From Paenibacillus periandrae (GTDB lineage: Bacteria > Bacillota > Bacilli > Paenibacillales > NBRC-103111): a DNA stretch of 64,000 bases. Shown piece by piece: positions 33,857-42,588 of the stretch. The position numbers and the translations under genes are program-made. The stretch spans positions 1-64,000 of the forward strand of contig NZ_JAJNMU010000002.1 of assembly GCF_022458865.1 (NCBI RefSeq). The letters are read 5' to 3'. Under the pieces are notes generated by a model that saw only the letters and a list, made by a program, of their open reading frames with translations, did not search any database and was not told where the DNA came from. Numbering within the stretch: the first letter of the stretch is position 1; every line of letters starts with the position of its first letter.

Positions 33857-34858
33857 ATGCCATCATTATTGAGATCTGCCCGTAGTCCGTTGCTGCTAAT
33901 ATTATCGGTTATTGTATTGTTCATAGCAGCAGGCTGCGGAAGCAATACTCAACAAACAACCCCAGTCGCAGCCACACCAGCTCCATCAACAGCCGCTTCA
34001 CCACAGGCTGAAGCCCCACGGGTAATCAAGCATGCTATGGGTGAAGAAACCTTAACAGGTACGCCGAAACGCGTTGTTATTCTGACCAATGAAGGAACAG
34101 AAGCGCTGCTTACAGTCGGCATTAAACCGGTGGGCGCCGTCAAGTCCTGGTACGGAGAACCCTGGTATGATCATATTAAAGCCGATATGAAGGATGTCAC
34201 AGTGCTAGGTGATGAGTTACAACCGAATATTGAACTCATCGCCAGTCTTAAGCCCGATTTAATTATTGGCAACAAAGTCAGACAAGCCAAAATTTATGAT
34301 CAATTAAAGAACATCGCCCCTACCGTATTCTCAGCTGATTTATCAGGAGATTGGAAAACGAATGTTAGGCTATATACAGAAGCTGTGAACAAGAAGGCCG
34401 AAGGCGAGAAGGCTATAGCAGCGTTCGAAAAACGGGTAGTGGATGTAAAAGCCAAGCTCGGAGCTAAGGCAGCTACCCAAATATCACTTATACGCTTTTC
34501 TGCTGCAGAGGTCCGTATGTATCAAAAGCAAACCTTCGCAGGTCTTCTCTTGTCTCAGCTTGGATTTGCCCGCCCTGCCTCCCAGGTTAAAGATGCCTCA
34601 TTTGAAAAAATGACCAAGGAATCGATCCCGAGCATGGATGGTGATGTCCTGTTCTATTTTGTAACTGAAAATACCGGTAAGACAGATGCAGCCAATGTGG
34701 CCGATAATTGGTTAAAGGACCCGTTATTCAAAAACTTGAACGTGTCTAAAGCCAACAAGGTCGTCAAAGTGAATGATGTGATCTGGAACTCGGCTGGCGG
34801 CATTCAAGCGGCTAACCTGCTTCTGGATGAAATCGTTACTTACTTTGAAGTGAAGTAA
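33857..34858 (+). CDS. Iron-siderophore ABC importer binding lipoprotein (FhuD/FepB-like)
   Basis: 333 residues. Lipoprotein signal ends IAAGC with Cys27 as anchor, then a Pro/Ala/Thr linker and the two-lobe FecB-type domain (GTPKRVVILTNEGTEALLTVG; ELIASLKPDLIIGNKVRQ). Such proteins bind ferric siderophores outside the membrane. AGAGGAGA precedes the ATG. A near-consensus Fur box is upstream and a terminator downstream, so it is a single-gene unit; permease and ATPase must be encoded elsewhere. Confidence 0.92.
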   Translation: MPSLLRSARSPLLLILSVIVLFIAAGCGSNTQQTTPVAATPAPSTAASPQAEAPRVIKHAMGEETLTGTPKRVVILTNEGTEALLTVGIKPVGAVKSWYGEPWYDHIKADMKDVTVLGDELQPNIELIASLKPDLIIGNKVRQAKIYDQLKNIAPTVFSADLSGDWKTNVRLYTEAVNKKAEGEKAIAAFEKRVVDVKAKLGAKAATQISLIRFSAAEVRMYQKQTFAGLLLSQLGFARPASQVKDASFEKMTKESIPSMDGDVLFYFVTENTGKTDAANVADNWLKDPLFKNLNVSKANKVVKVNDVIWNSAGGIQAANLLLDEIVTYFEVK

Positions 34859-34886
34859 GCAGCGTCATATTGTTAATAAGAAATGA

Positions 34887-34936
34887 AAAACCTCTCCATC
34901 CGCCCGATCTTACGATCAGGGGATGAGAGAGGTTTT
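34887..34936. terminator. Bidirectional terminator between convergent genes
   Basis: Long hairpin AAAACCTCTC.ATCC / GGATGAGAGAGGTTTT with an A-run at one side and T-run at the other. It lies between the siderophore-binding gene (plus) and the oxidoreductase (minus) and can serve both. Confidence 0.85.
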
Positions 34937-34943
34937 ATTATGG

Positions 34944-36029
34944 TTAGTCGATTATTGCCCACGGCTGTACATCCGTTGTAACCGCTTCACCTGAGGCAAT
35001 CGCCTGCTGAACCATCAAACCGAGATATTGATCCTGCGACGCTTCCCGCAGCCCGTAAGAACTTGGGCCACCTGACGCGTATTCGGCCATTCTGGTCAAG
35101 CATGTTGCTATGGCGATTTCATCATCATTCAGACGCGAGCCCACAAAAGGGTTATGGTACATCCATTGATCTCCGGCCATAATCCCTTGCAGGAAATATC
35201 CTTCCAGGTTGCCGTTTTCACCCTTATTAATCCGTTTGAAATCTAAATACTGCGGAGTCGCATAGTCTGCCAGCACATTGATGCGCTGATCCACAATCTC
35301 TCCCCGCTCGCCTCTTACACTGACCGAATTGGAACGAACCCACGACCTGTATTGATCATTGCAAAAGTCATAAACTCCAAGCTTGCCATCCTCAAATTCA
35401 AGCCATGCCAAATCCCGTTTAGAATGAATGAGCGTTTCTTCCGTAGGAGGGCCGCTTCGTGTCGGTCCACCCATCAGCGGTGTCTCGTGCCGCATCGCAC
35501 GAATCTTAACCTGCCCATAGCCGGCTCCCAGCAGCTTACGCATCAGATTCATCCCATGATAATCATGGGCGGTTGATACATATGCCTCCGAAATTGTACC
35601 CAGTCGCCCCGATTCCACAAAAGCTTGCCTTGCCGCATGCAGTGGCTGATCATGATACTGCTCGGATACCTGAATACGGGCTCCGCTCAGCGTAAGCTCA
35701 TGCAGCCTGAGTAATCCTTCCACATCTTGGGCAGGTGGCGTTTCCGTCAAAGCCGGTATGCCACGCTTTGCCAGCTCAAACAGGAAGTCCGGACATACCG
35801 TACGCGCTACCGATACAACAACAAAGTCCTGCTGCTCCTTCTCCAGCAGCTCTTCCAGAGTACGATACGTATGTACATTCCATTCCTGCTCAATGAATAG
35901 TCCCTTGTCCGGATCTCGAACAACCAGACCCGACACCTCAAAGCGTTCAGGCAACTCTTGGGCAATGCGCAGGAATGCTTGTGTGCGGAAGCCGCCGCCA
36001 ATGATACTGAATCTAGCCTTTTTCCCCAT
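34944..36029 (-). CDS. Gfo/Idh/MocA-family oxidoreductase
   Basis: About 361 residues. N-terminal NAD(P)-binding fold with FSIIGGGFRTQAFLRIA; ..LTETPPAQDVEG is the spot where family members usually have EKP, here TETPP. The C-terminal half is the substrate-binding beta-sheet domain. Family members act on sugars, inositols and uronic acids. ATG 36029 has GGGAGAG about ten bases upstream. Follows the CE12 esterase by 33 bases, so both are probably in one unit for pectin-derived sugars. Confidence 0.88.
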   Translation of the reverse strand: MGKKARFSIIGGGFRTQAFLRIAQELPERFEVSGLVVRDPDKGLFIEQEWNVHTYRTLEELLEKEQQDFVVVSVARTVCPDFLFELAKRGIPALTETPPAQDVEGLLRLHELTLSGARIQVSEQYHDQPLHAARQAFVESGRLGTISEAYVSTAHDYHGMNLMRKLLGAGYGQVKIRAMRHETPLMGGPTRSGPPTEETLIHSKRDLAWLEFEDGKLGVYDFCNDQYRSWVRSNSVSVRGERGEIVDQRINVLADYATPQYLDFKRINKGENGNLEGYFLQGIMAGDQWMYHNPFVGSRLNDDEIAIATCLTRMAEYASGGPSSYGLREASQDQYLGLMVQQAIASGEAVTTDVQPWAIID

Positions 36030-36062
36030 TGTTCGTACACTCTCCCTTTCCAATTGATTGTT

Positions 36063-37169
36063 TTAGTTTAAAAACAGCATCAGCGGATTCAACTGGGCTT
36101 GTCTGATCCCTTCAGCAGCCAGCTTGGCGACTTCAATCGCACCACGCTCCTGAAAATGCGTATTATCAGCCGCACCCGACGGATGGTTCGGAAATTCACC
36201 GGGCACCGACCACAGGAACAGCCTTTTGGATCTTTCCACACCATAAGCCTCATAGAGCTTTCGTGTTTTGTCAGCTAAATCAATAACCGGAACCTCCTCA
36301 GCTTCGCCCAGCTCCTTAACCGCCTGCAAATACTCCCCATGTGTGTTGATAATCAAGCCATTTTCGTCAAATATACGGCGATGAACCGCTGTGACCAATA
36401 CGGGTAACGCGCCTCGTTCACGAGCGCCATCGATATATAATTTTAAATAGTGCTTATAGGTGGTAGCAGGCTCAGTACGCCGTTCCAGATCCGGTTTTTG
36501 ATCGTTATGCCCGAATTGGATAAAGAGATAGTCGTTCGGACGAATCAGCTTCAAGATGGCATCCAAGCGCCCTTCATCAATAAAGCTTTTCGAGCTGCGA
36601 CCCGATTTGGCATGATTGGATACAGCCGCTGAAGCATTCAGGCAGTGCGGCAGCATCTGTCCCCAGCCCGCATAGGGATAACCCTCGGCCTCCTGATCCG
36701 TGACAGTGGAGTCGCCGGCCAGAAACACGGTCACAATCTGGGAGGACGCTGTAATCTCTAATGCATTTACTCGCGGCGCAATACCTGAGAATGCCAGAAT
36801 GAGCTGCCCCCCGCTTACATGCACAGCAAAGCTGCGCTTGACGAATTGACCTGCTGCGGTTTGCAGACGATGAAGCAGCAGACGGCCCTCACCTGATTTT
36901 ACCGTTGTCTCCGTAGCTGTTAAGATATCCCCCACCATCAAAGTCACATGATAATTGCCGTCAGGGACATCAACGATAAAAGCCGTATTTAAAGGAATGC
37001 AAAAATCTCTGCGCAGCCCGCCTGCTTCTTCTCTGTCAATCGCATATACCTTATTCACATCTGCAAAGCCATACCCCACTGACACAACATACGAGGATTC
37101 TGCCCCAATTTTCACATAGCTGTTCTCCGCTGCCCCCAAGCCAAAATCAAACTTAAATGCTGCACTCAC
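36063..37169 (-). CDS. CE12-type rhamnogalacturonan acetylesterase-like SGNH hydrolase
   Basis: About 368 residues. An N-terminal beta-domain (FDFGLGAAENSYVKIG.. to about 150) precedes the SGNH esterase: block I GDSTVTDQ with catalytic Ser, GRSSKSF, block III QFGHNDQKPD, and block V DNTHFQ with Asp and His. This combination is that of RhgT/YxiM-type esterases that remove acetyl groups from rhamnogalacturonan. No signal peptide is visible. GTG 37169 is preferred, since GGTGAGG lies nine bases upstream; the frame starts seven codons earlier with no ribosome site. Next to an oxidoreductase. Confidence 0.88.
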   Translation of the reverse strand: MSAAFKFDFGLGAAENSYVKIGAESSYVVSVGYGFADVNKVYAIDREEAGGLRRDFCIPLNTAFIVDVPDGNYHVTLMVGDILTATETTVKSGEGRLLLHRLQTAAGQFVKRSFAVHVSGGQLILAFSGIAPRVNALEITASSQIVTVFLAGDSTVTDQEAEGYPYAGWGQMLPHCLNASAAVSNHAKSGRSSKSFIDEGRLDAILKLIRPNDYLFIQFGHNDQKPDLERRTEPATTYKHYLKLYIDGARERGALPVLVTAVHRRIFDENGLIINTHGEYLQAVKELGEAEEVPVIDLADKTRKLYEAYGVERSKRLFLWSVPGEFPNHPSGAADNTHFQERGAIEVAKLAAEGIRQAQLNPLMLFLN

Positions 37170-37196
37170 TCTACGTTTCCTCACCATCATCTAAAT

Positions 37197-37571
37197 TTAC
37201 TGCTGCATGCCCCGGTTTTTTATATACTCAAGCCTGTGCTCTGCAATAAGCCGTTCGGTTTCAACCGGGTTATCAATTTGAAAAACAACCTGTTTAAACT
37301 CATGATCCCTCAATTCAAGCACAACCACATCATTATGATTTTCATAGGATATAAAGCACCAATGACCATCAATCAAAAACCGACCTTCTTTCACATCAGC
37401 AATCGAAGTACCTACACGAAATTGAAACATGGATAACTTAAAATCGCTGACTGATGCCTGAATGATCTCGGTGTACGGTATTTCAACTCTGCGTCTTAGA
37501 GCCCCTATACTCGTTAATCCGGTTAAATGCAAAATCAGCATATCCTTCGTAAATTCGACAGATCTTGACAT
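37197..37571 (-). CDS. Hypothetical PH-like domain protein of the sigY operon
   Basis: About 124 residues, mostly beta-strands (VEIPYTEIIQASVSDFKLSM.., ..GRFLIDGHWCFISYENHND..) with a C-terminal helix, reminiscent of small bacterial PH domains, but with no firm assignment. ATG 37571 is favoured because AGGAGG is eight bases upstream, whereas the ATG at 37577 lies too near. It overlaps the stop region of the 68-residue membrane-protein gene, hence last gene of the sigY operon. Confidence 0.7.
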   Translation of the reverse strand: MSRSVEFTKDMLILHLTGLTSIGALRRRVEIPYTEIIQASVSDFKLSMFQFRVGTSIADVKEGRFLIDGHWCFISYENHNDVVVLELRDHEFKQVVFQIDNPVETERLIAEHRLEYIKNRGMQQ

Positions 37572-37573
37572 AT

Positions 37574-37780
37574 TCATGTCCTCCTCTTGAAAATTTTACG
37601 TGCAAACAACAAATAAATCAACGTTGGCAAAGGAAATTGAAACAAACCCCATACACCCCAGAACCAGGGGTACAATCCTCGCTTACGCGCGTCGTAGAAC
37701 AGCCAAATGCTTTGCGACAGCAGGATGGCACCAAGCAAGATCCATACCCAAATCGGCACCTGCGAAGGCTCCAGCTTCAT
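37574..37780 (-). CDS. Small two-helix membrane protein (YxlD/YxlE-like)
   Basis: 68 residues, hydrophobic segments WVWILLGAILLSQSIWLFY and FWGVWGLFQFPLPTLIYLLF separated by YDARKRG; the layout matches the phospholipase-D-N-terminal-like fold of Bacillus YxlD/YxlE. In Bacillus subtilis these keep SigY inactive together with YxlC. Start overlaps the preceding stop by four bases (ATGA). Confidence 0.75.
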   Translation of the reverse strand: MKLEPSQVPIWVWILLGAILLSQSIWLFYDARKRGLYPWFWGVWGLFQFPLPTLIYLLFARKIFKRRT

Positions 37781-38118
37781 GCTTCCACCCGCTTTCTGAG
37801 CAGCGACACCAGTACGAACGGAACAATCAGAACCGATATCAGCTGGATAATAAGAAATATAGCAGGTGTCCAGAGGGTCAGCGAAATAAATACCGACAAT
37901 AATACAATAGCGATTATCACAAACAAACCAAGCTCGAGAACCATTCTCTTACGATTCGCCGCTTGTCGTAGTTGGATTTGCTGCTGAAACCAGTCAAGCT
38001 CTGGTGTGGATGCTTGGATGTAATTGTCTAAACGATCCCACCCTTCATGCAATGCAGCTGTGAGCTTTCCTTCATCCACATCAAACTGCTCGTCAGTCTT
38101 GGACTTCTTCATACTCAT
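37777..38118 (-). CDS. Anti-sigma-like membrane protein (YxlC-like)
   Basis: 113 residues. A soluble N-terminal part (FDVDEGKLTAALHEGWDRLD.., possible sigma-binding helices) is followed by two membrane segments (LELGLFVIIAIVLLSVFI and IFLIIQLISVLIVPFVLV). Position and layout correspond to YxlC of the sigY operon. AAAGGAG precedes ATG 38118; it overlaps the sigY end by 26 bases, giving coupled translation of sigma and its restrainer. Confidence 0.8.
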   Translation of the reverse strand: MSMKKSKTDEQFDVDEGKLTAALHEGWDRLDNYIQASTPELDWFQQQIQLRQAANRKRMVLELGLFVIIAIVLLSVFISLTLWTPAIFLIIQLISVLIVPFVLVSLLRKRVEA

Positions 38119-38641
38119 TAAGCTCCTTTCGCAGATTCCTTAATCCGTTATGGATTCGGGATTTGACGGTGCCGACGGGCACATCCAACATATCGGCAAT
38201 CTCCTCCTGGCTGTATCCATAATAATGCTTCAAAATAATCGGTACCCGAATATCACTCGACATCTTGTACAGTGCATTCAACACATCAGGCCATTCAATC
38301 CCGCTTTGCGTCAGCTGCCACTGCATATTGCGGACGGACTGAAGCTGCTCCTGCTCCTGCCAATTCCGTTCTCGTTTCTTCTTTCTGAGCTCATCCATAT
38401 AAAGTCGTGTAGCAATCGTGATCAGCCAGGAGGCGAACTTCGACTTCCCATTGTAGAGATGCAGCTTTTCCATCGAACGCATCAGTGCTTCCTGCGTCAA
38501 ATCCTCGGCCGTTTGCACATTCATCGTGAGCTTGATTACATACTTGAATATATAGCTGTAATGCTGTTGGAATAGCTTCGACAGCGCAATATGATCGCCT
38601 TTTTGCGCTTGGTAAATCAGTTGCTGTTCGTCCGTCATCAC
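38093..38641 (-). CDS. sigY: ECF sigma factor, SigY-like
   Basis: 182 residues with ECF region 2 (YIFKYVIKLTMNVQTAEDLTQEALMR; ..KSKFASWLITIATRLYMDEL) and region 4 (ILKHYYGYSQEEIADMLDVPVGTVKSRIHNGL). The linked genes for a two-helix anti-sigma-like protein and a small YxlD/E-like protein make SigY the best guess. GTG 38641 or ATG 38638 may start; AAGGGAA is seven bases before the GTG. It has an upstream ECF-type promoter, suggesting autoregulation. Targets unknown. Confidence 0.85.
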   Translation of the reverse strand: MMTDEQQLIYQAQKGDHIALSKLFQQHYSYIFKYVIKLTMNVQTAEDLTQEALMRSMEKLHLYNGKSKFASWLITIATRLYMDELRKKKRERNWQEQEQLQSVRNMQWQLTQSGIEWPDVLNALYKMSSDIRVPIILKHYYGYSQEEIADMLDVPVGTVKSRIHNGLRNLRKELNEYEEVQD

Positions 38642-38675
38642 GAGCCAATTCCCTTCGACTATGTTCGAAACATCT

Positions 38676-38705
38676 ATTATACGACTGAGGTTGCACTAAA
38701 GTTCA
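38676..38705 (-). promoter_or_regulatory. ECF-type autoregulatory promoter of sigY
   Basis: Minus strand TGAACT, a 16-base spacer, then CGTATAAT, resembling ECF promoters (TGAAC-N16-CGT). It lies 35 bases before the sigma gene, where ECF sigma factors usually control their own operon. Confidence 0.6.
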
Positions 38706-38927
38706 CTGCACCCCAAAAAGAAAAAAAGAAGCCGCGGCATGTTCCAGCCCTCAGCCTCTTCATCTCGTATTTCACCAATCCTGACGCGCAAGCAGCGAGG
38801 ACAGGAACGTCAATCCTTATCCCCAGCCCTGCAACCAATACTTCAGTATTGCCCTTGCATATTTATGAATATGCTCTAGATTTTGCCCTTTTCATTTGCC
38901 CTCTATCCCTAATCTTAAAAAGCGAGG
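38706..38927. other. Intergenic stretch left of repeat copy C
   Basis: No gene or named element seen. A short hairpin occurs near 38850 (CAATACTTCAGTATTG). Confidence 0.4.
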
Positions 38928-39087
38928 TAAGTACGAAGCGGAGTGGTCATAGTGTTCTGGAGAAGCGCAGCGCTCGCCTTTGTTCACGGGTTTTCACCGA
39001 TAAATCCCTTATCTAATGAGAAAACCCGTGAACAACAGCGATCATAGGAACACTATGGCCGCGCAGCCTCCACCACACTTACTCTCA
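38928..39087 (+). repeat. Dispersed structured repeat, copy C
   Basis: About 160 bases. Same blocks in order as copies A and B: AGCGGAGTGGTCA, TTCTGGAGAAGCG, AGCGCTCGCCTTTG, CAACAGCGAT, CCGCGCAGC. Stems differ in sequence but pair: GTCATAGTGTTC with GAACACTATGGC, and GTTCACGGGTTTTC with GAAAACCCGTGAAC. The ends share only part of the AAGT..GGTG border. Lies between sigY and the permease gene. Confidence 0.8.
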
Positions 39088-39104
39088 TGTACCTCCGCTT
39101 TACC

Positions 39105-39947
39105 TTACTTCAATCCACTCGTACTAATACCCTCAACAATGAATTTTTGGAATATAAAGAATACGATCAGTATCGGCAAGAGTGATAATGTCGACATGGC
39201 GAACATACCACCCCAGTTATTAAGCGAATCGCCATCGAGGAACAGCTTCAGCGCCAGAGAAACCGGATATAAGGTAGGCTTGTTCAAGTACAGCAACGGA
39301 TTGATAAAATCGTCCCATTTCCAATAGAAGGAGAAGATTGCCGATGTCATCAATGCAGGAACAATCAGTGGCACGATAATCCGGAAAAAGATCGTGTATT
39401 TGTTGCAGCCGTCCATTTTCGCTGCTTCATCCATTTCTGGCGGAATCGTACGGATAAATTGCATGATCAGGAATATGAAGAATGGCATCCCGAAAAAGCT
39501 CGGTACAATAACAGGCTTAAAGGAACCCAGCCATTCCAGCTTTGCAAACATAACGTACTGTGGGATAACCGTAACATCGTGCGGCAGCATCATAGTGAAC
39601 ATGACGCAGGCGAACCAAAAGGATCTTGCTTTAAACGGAATTCTTGCCAGCGCATAAGCGACAAGGCCTGAGGAAACGACAGCGCCAATTGTCGATAAAA
39701 TAACGATGATGAACGAATTTTTAAAGAACGTAGTGAACGTATTGCCGGCAAAGCCCTTCCAGCCGGATGTATAATTGACCCATTGAATACTGCTTGGAAT
39801 CAGGTTGTAGGCTGTTGAGAATACTTCACTGCTTGGTTTTAGGGAGCTGGCTGCGAGCCATATGATGGGATACAGCATAATAAGAGCCAATCCGCCAATG
39901 AATACATGAAAAAGAGCTGCTTTTACTTGTCTTGTGCTGGATGTCAT
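39105..39947 (-). CDS. ABC importer permease, MalG type
   Basis: About 280 residues, six membrane segments, EAA loop [21 protein letters not shown]-terminus [14 protein letters not shown], the end typical of MalG-like CUT1 permeases. GGGAGA precedes ATG 39947. Start is one base past the MalF-type gene's stop. No binding-protein gene adjoins this pair; the two binding proteins at 47761 and 49346 share its promoter box. It would import an oligosaccharide. Confidence 0.92.
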   Translation of the reverse strand: MTSSTRQVKAALFHVFIGGLALIMLYPIIWLAASSLKPSSEVFSTAYNLIPSSIQWVNYTSGWKGFAGNTFTTFFKNSFIIVILSTIGAVVSSGLVAYALARIPFKARSFWFACVMFTMMLPHDVTVIPQYVMFAKLEWLGSFKPVIVPSFFGMPFFIFLIMQFIRTIPPEMDEAAKMDGCNKYTIFFRIIVPLIVPALMTSAIFSFYWKWDDFINPLLYLNKPTLYPVSLALKLFLDGDSLNNWGGMFAMSTLSLLPILIVFFIFQKFIVEGISTSGLK

Positions 39948-39948
39948 G

Positions 39949-40848
39949 TTATTTGTCTCCCTTCGACTCGTAGTGAACCCAATATACGGATGATTTGAAA
40001 ATAGCAAGCGCTAGCAGGCCGATCAAAATCAGCATCACCCATGCCATTGCGGAGGCATATCCCATTTCAAAAAATACAAAAGCTCTGCGGTACAAATACA
40101 ACGAATATAAAAGTGTATTATCGAGCGGACCGCCCTCACCTCTTGAAATAATGTAAGCAGGGGTAAAGGTCATAAAGGCACCAATGGTTTGCATGATCAG
40201 GTTAAACAATACAATTGGGCTAAGCAAGGGCAATGTGATTTTGAAAAAGCGGTGAAACGCATTCGCGCCATCCACACCAGCCGCTTCATAATAGGAAATC
40301 GGAATATTTTTCAATCCTGCCAGGAAGATCAGCATTGAGGAACCGAATTGCCATACTGAAAGCGCTATCAAAGTCCACAAAGCGGTCCCCGGGCTTCCGA
40401 TCCAAGAGGTATCTGATTGAATCCCAATGACGCCAAGCATAGAGTTCAAGAGCCCTTTATCGCCAAAAATCTGAATCCACATAATCGAAACCGCAACACT
40501 ACCACCGATCAAGGAAGGAAGATAGTAAGCAGAACGGTAAGCACCGATACCGCTGATTGCTTTATTAAGCAGCACAGCTACGAATAATGCAAAGCCCAGT
40601 CGCAGCGGTACACTTGCAAATACATAAGTGAAGGTAACTTCCAAAGATTTCCATATTTTATCGTCATTCCACATTTTTTCGTAATTTCCGAGCCCGATCC
40701 AGGTTGGTGATTCCATTAAATTGTATTCGGTAAATGAATAATACAAGGAAGATACAATCGGAAATAAAGTGAAAATGAGAAATCCGAGTATAAACGGAGC
40801 TGCAAACACGTATCCGACAACATTGTCCTTTTCCCACAGCTTAGTCAT
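39949..40848 (-). CDS. ABC importer permease, MalF type
   Basis: About 299 residues, six membrane segments; signature [20 protein letters not shown] and EAA loop [22 protein letters not shown] 40848 has AGGGG nine bases upstream; the TTG three codons earlier is less likely. First gene of a two-permease unit. The promoter region holds a box shared with two binding-protein genes, and lies downstream of the response regulator at 41074. Confidence 0.92.
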   Translation of the reverse strand: MTKLWEKDNVVGYVFAAPFILGFLIFTLFPIVSSLYYSFTEYNLMESPTWIGLGNYEKMWNDDKIWKSLEVTFTYVFASVPLRLGFALFVAVLLNKAISGIGAYRSAYYLPSLIGGSVAVSIMWIQIFGDKGLLNSMLGVIGIQSDTSWIGSPGTALWTLIALSVWQFGSSMLIFLAGLKNIPISYYEAAGVDGANAFHRFFKITLPLLSPIVLFNLIMQTIGAFMTFTPAYIISRGEGGPLDNTLLYSLYLYRRAFVFFEMGYASAMAWVMLILIGLLALAIFKSSVYWVHYESKGDK

Positions 40849-40904
40849 GAATTTCAACCCCTATACAAGTAATATGCAGTATGTCTTGCTTTCCTATATA
40901 TTCT

Positions 40905-40967
40905 ATTATAAAGATTTTGAGAGGGTTAGGAATTTAAAAAACCGTCCACTTTGTTCAAAATACAGAC
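40905..40967 (-). promoter_or_regulatory. Shared activator box and promoter, copy a
   Basis: Minus strand: TCTGT-TTT-GAACAA..GACGG, then TTTTTTAAATTCCTA and, 16 bases later, TATAAT (40910-40905). The -35 (TTCCTA) is poor, as expected for an activated promoter. The same order occurs before the binding-protein genes at 49107 and 50680. Confidence 0.6.
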
Positions 40968-41029
40968 TCTTGACACCATTCTGCTACCGGAGCTGCTTCA
41001 AAACTTGTAGTACACAATCGTCATAAAAA

Positions 41030-41055
41030 GACTTATACGTCTCTGCGCATAAGTC
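41030..41055 (-). terminator. Rho-independent terminator of the YesN-type regulator gene
   Basis: Minus-strand stem GACTTATGCG / CGTATAAGTC (one G-T), loop of about six, then TTTTT. It lies 19 bases beyond the stop. Confidence 0.75.
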
Positions 41056-41073
41056 CGAATTCCATTAATAGGA

Positions 41074-42588
41074 TTAAATTTGCTCTTTCATCTGCATCTC
41101 CTGCTGCATAAGCTGTTTTCGATAATCGGAAGGATAACAGCCTGTATGTTCTTTAAATAGCTTGGTGAAGTGCCGAGTGCTGAGGTAGCCCATTTGCTCG
41201 GAAACCTTTTGTACCTGGGCATTGGGCAAGGCAAGCAGTTCCTTGGACTTGAGCATGCGGATATGAGTGACATATTTGATAAAGGTCGTACCTGTTTTTT
41301 TGCGAAACAATGTACTCAAATAGTTGGGTGTTACATTTAGCTCCTGGGCGACCTGAGTAATACTAATATCCTGCATATACTTCTGCTCAATATAAGCGAT
41401 CGACATATCCACAAGCGAGCAGCCTATCCCTTCTCCACTGCTGAGAAGCTGCTCGCCATGGCGGCTCAAGCCATCTTTCCACTGTGCGAAGGAATGTGCA
41501 CGATCCAGCTTGCAATCCAAGCCTACGTCGATGAAATCACAAATTGCAGATTTTAATATGCTCAAACGCGCTTCATGCTTATGTGTCCAGCGCTCCCAAT
41601 CAATTACCGTTTTGGCATACGTCATGTAATCCTTCTCTTTATAGCATTGATTCAGCCTAAGCAGAAGGGCTGCCAGCTCTTCTATCCCCTCCTTGGAGGA
41701 TAATTTGGCATATTCAGCCGCAGAAGAGCAGCAATTAATTCCATTCACGGCGCGCAGCGGGCCCCAAGCCTGCAGCTCGTCAAGCCGCTCCAGCAGCACG
41801 TTACAATTCTCACACTCCTCAGAAAAGATCGCGGTAATCGCTATGCGGTTGTTCCCGTCTTGATGAACCGCTTCCTTCAGATTGGTGAGCAGCTGCTGGA
41901 CCAATGTGTTCGATCTACAGTGATCTGCCTGATTCCATGCCGTAATAAATGCGGCTCCCCCCATAGGCATCAGGACGAAAACTCCATAAACCCCTGAAGC
42001 TGAATAAGCATCCATCGAACGCCGAAGCTGCTCTAGGCAGGGTGAGCGTCCAACCATTTTTCCTGCATCGCAATGGCTGCCATCGGTATAAATCATCACA
42101 ATTTGAAACCGAACGTGCAGAATCAAGCTGTCATCCGGCAGCATGTGAACATCCGTTAATCCATGAACGAGGGAAACCAACTCATTTTCAAACCGTTTAC
42201 CCAGCAGCAGCTGTCGTTTCTGCTTTTCCTGCGAGGATTTGATTAAAGCCTCCTCCAGATCCTGAGGACTGACTGGTTTGAGCAGATAATCAACCGCCCC
42301 ACGTTTCAATGCCTCCTGTACATAGGAGAAATCGGAATAACCGGATACGATAATCCAGTACGTGTGCGGCGAAATGAGCGAGCCCTTCTCCATTGCCTGT
42401 AATCCGTTCAGCAGGGGCATACGAATATCGACAAGTACGACATCCGGCTTTTCCTGCCTAATCAACTCCAACAGCTCCGCACCGTTCGTTGCTTCACCAG
42501 CAAGCTCCCAGGCCCCCTCCATTTCTGCGATCATGCTGGCTAGGCTGATCCTGACCAGACTTTCATCGTCGGCAATGACAATTCTCAT
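41074..42588 (-). CDS. AraC-type response regulator, YesN type
   Basis: 504 residues. Receiver domain at the N-terminus (RIVIADDESLVRISLASMI; phospho-acceptor in VVLVDIRMPLLNG; Lys in YLLKPVSPQDLEEA), a middle region of about 270 residues and the AraC helix-turn-helix pair at the end (SITQVAQELNVTPNYLSTLF.. and VQKVSEQMGYLSTRHFTKLFKEHTG). Its start overlaps the kinase stop by four bases. Probable activator of the downstream permease operon and box genes. Confidence 0.93.
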   Translation of the reverse strand: MRIVIADDESLVRISLASMIAEMEGAWELAGEATNGAELLELIRQEKPDVVLVDIRMPLLNGLQAMEKGSLISPHTYWIIVSGYSDFSYVQEALKRGAVDYLLKPVSPQDLEEALIKSSQEKQKRQLLLGKRFENELVSLVHGLTDVHMLPDDSLILHVRFQIVMIYTDGSHCDAGKMVGRSPCLEQLRRSMDAYSASGVYGVFVLMPMGGAAFITAWNQADHCRSNTLVQQLLTNLKEAVHQDGNNRIAITAIFSEECENCNVLLERLDELQAWGPLRAVNGINCCSSAAEYAKLSSKEGIEELAALLLRLNQCYKEKDYMTYAKTVIDWERWTHKHEARLSILKSAICDFIDVGLDCKLDRAHSFAQWKDGLSRHGEQLLSSGEGIGCSLVDMSIAYIEQKYMQDISITQVAQELNVTPNYLSTLFRKKTGTTFIKYVTHIRMLKSKELLALPNAQVQKVSEQMGYLSTRHFTKLFKEHTGCYPSDYRKQLMQQEMQMKEQI

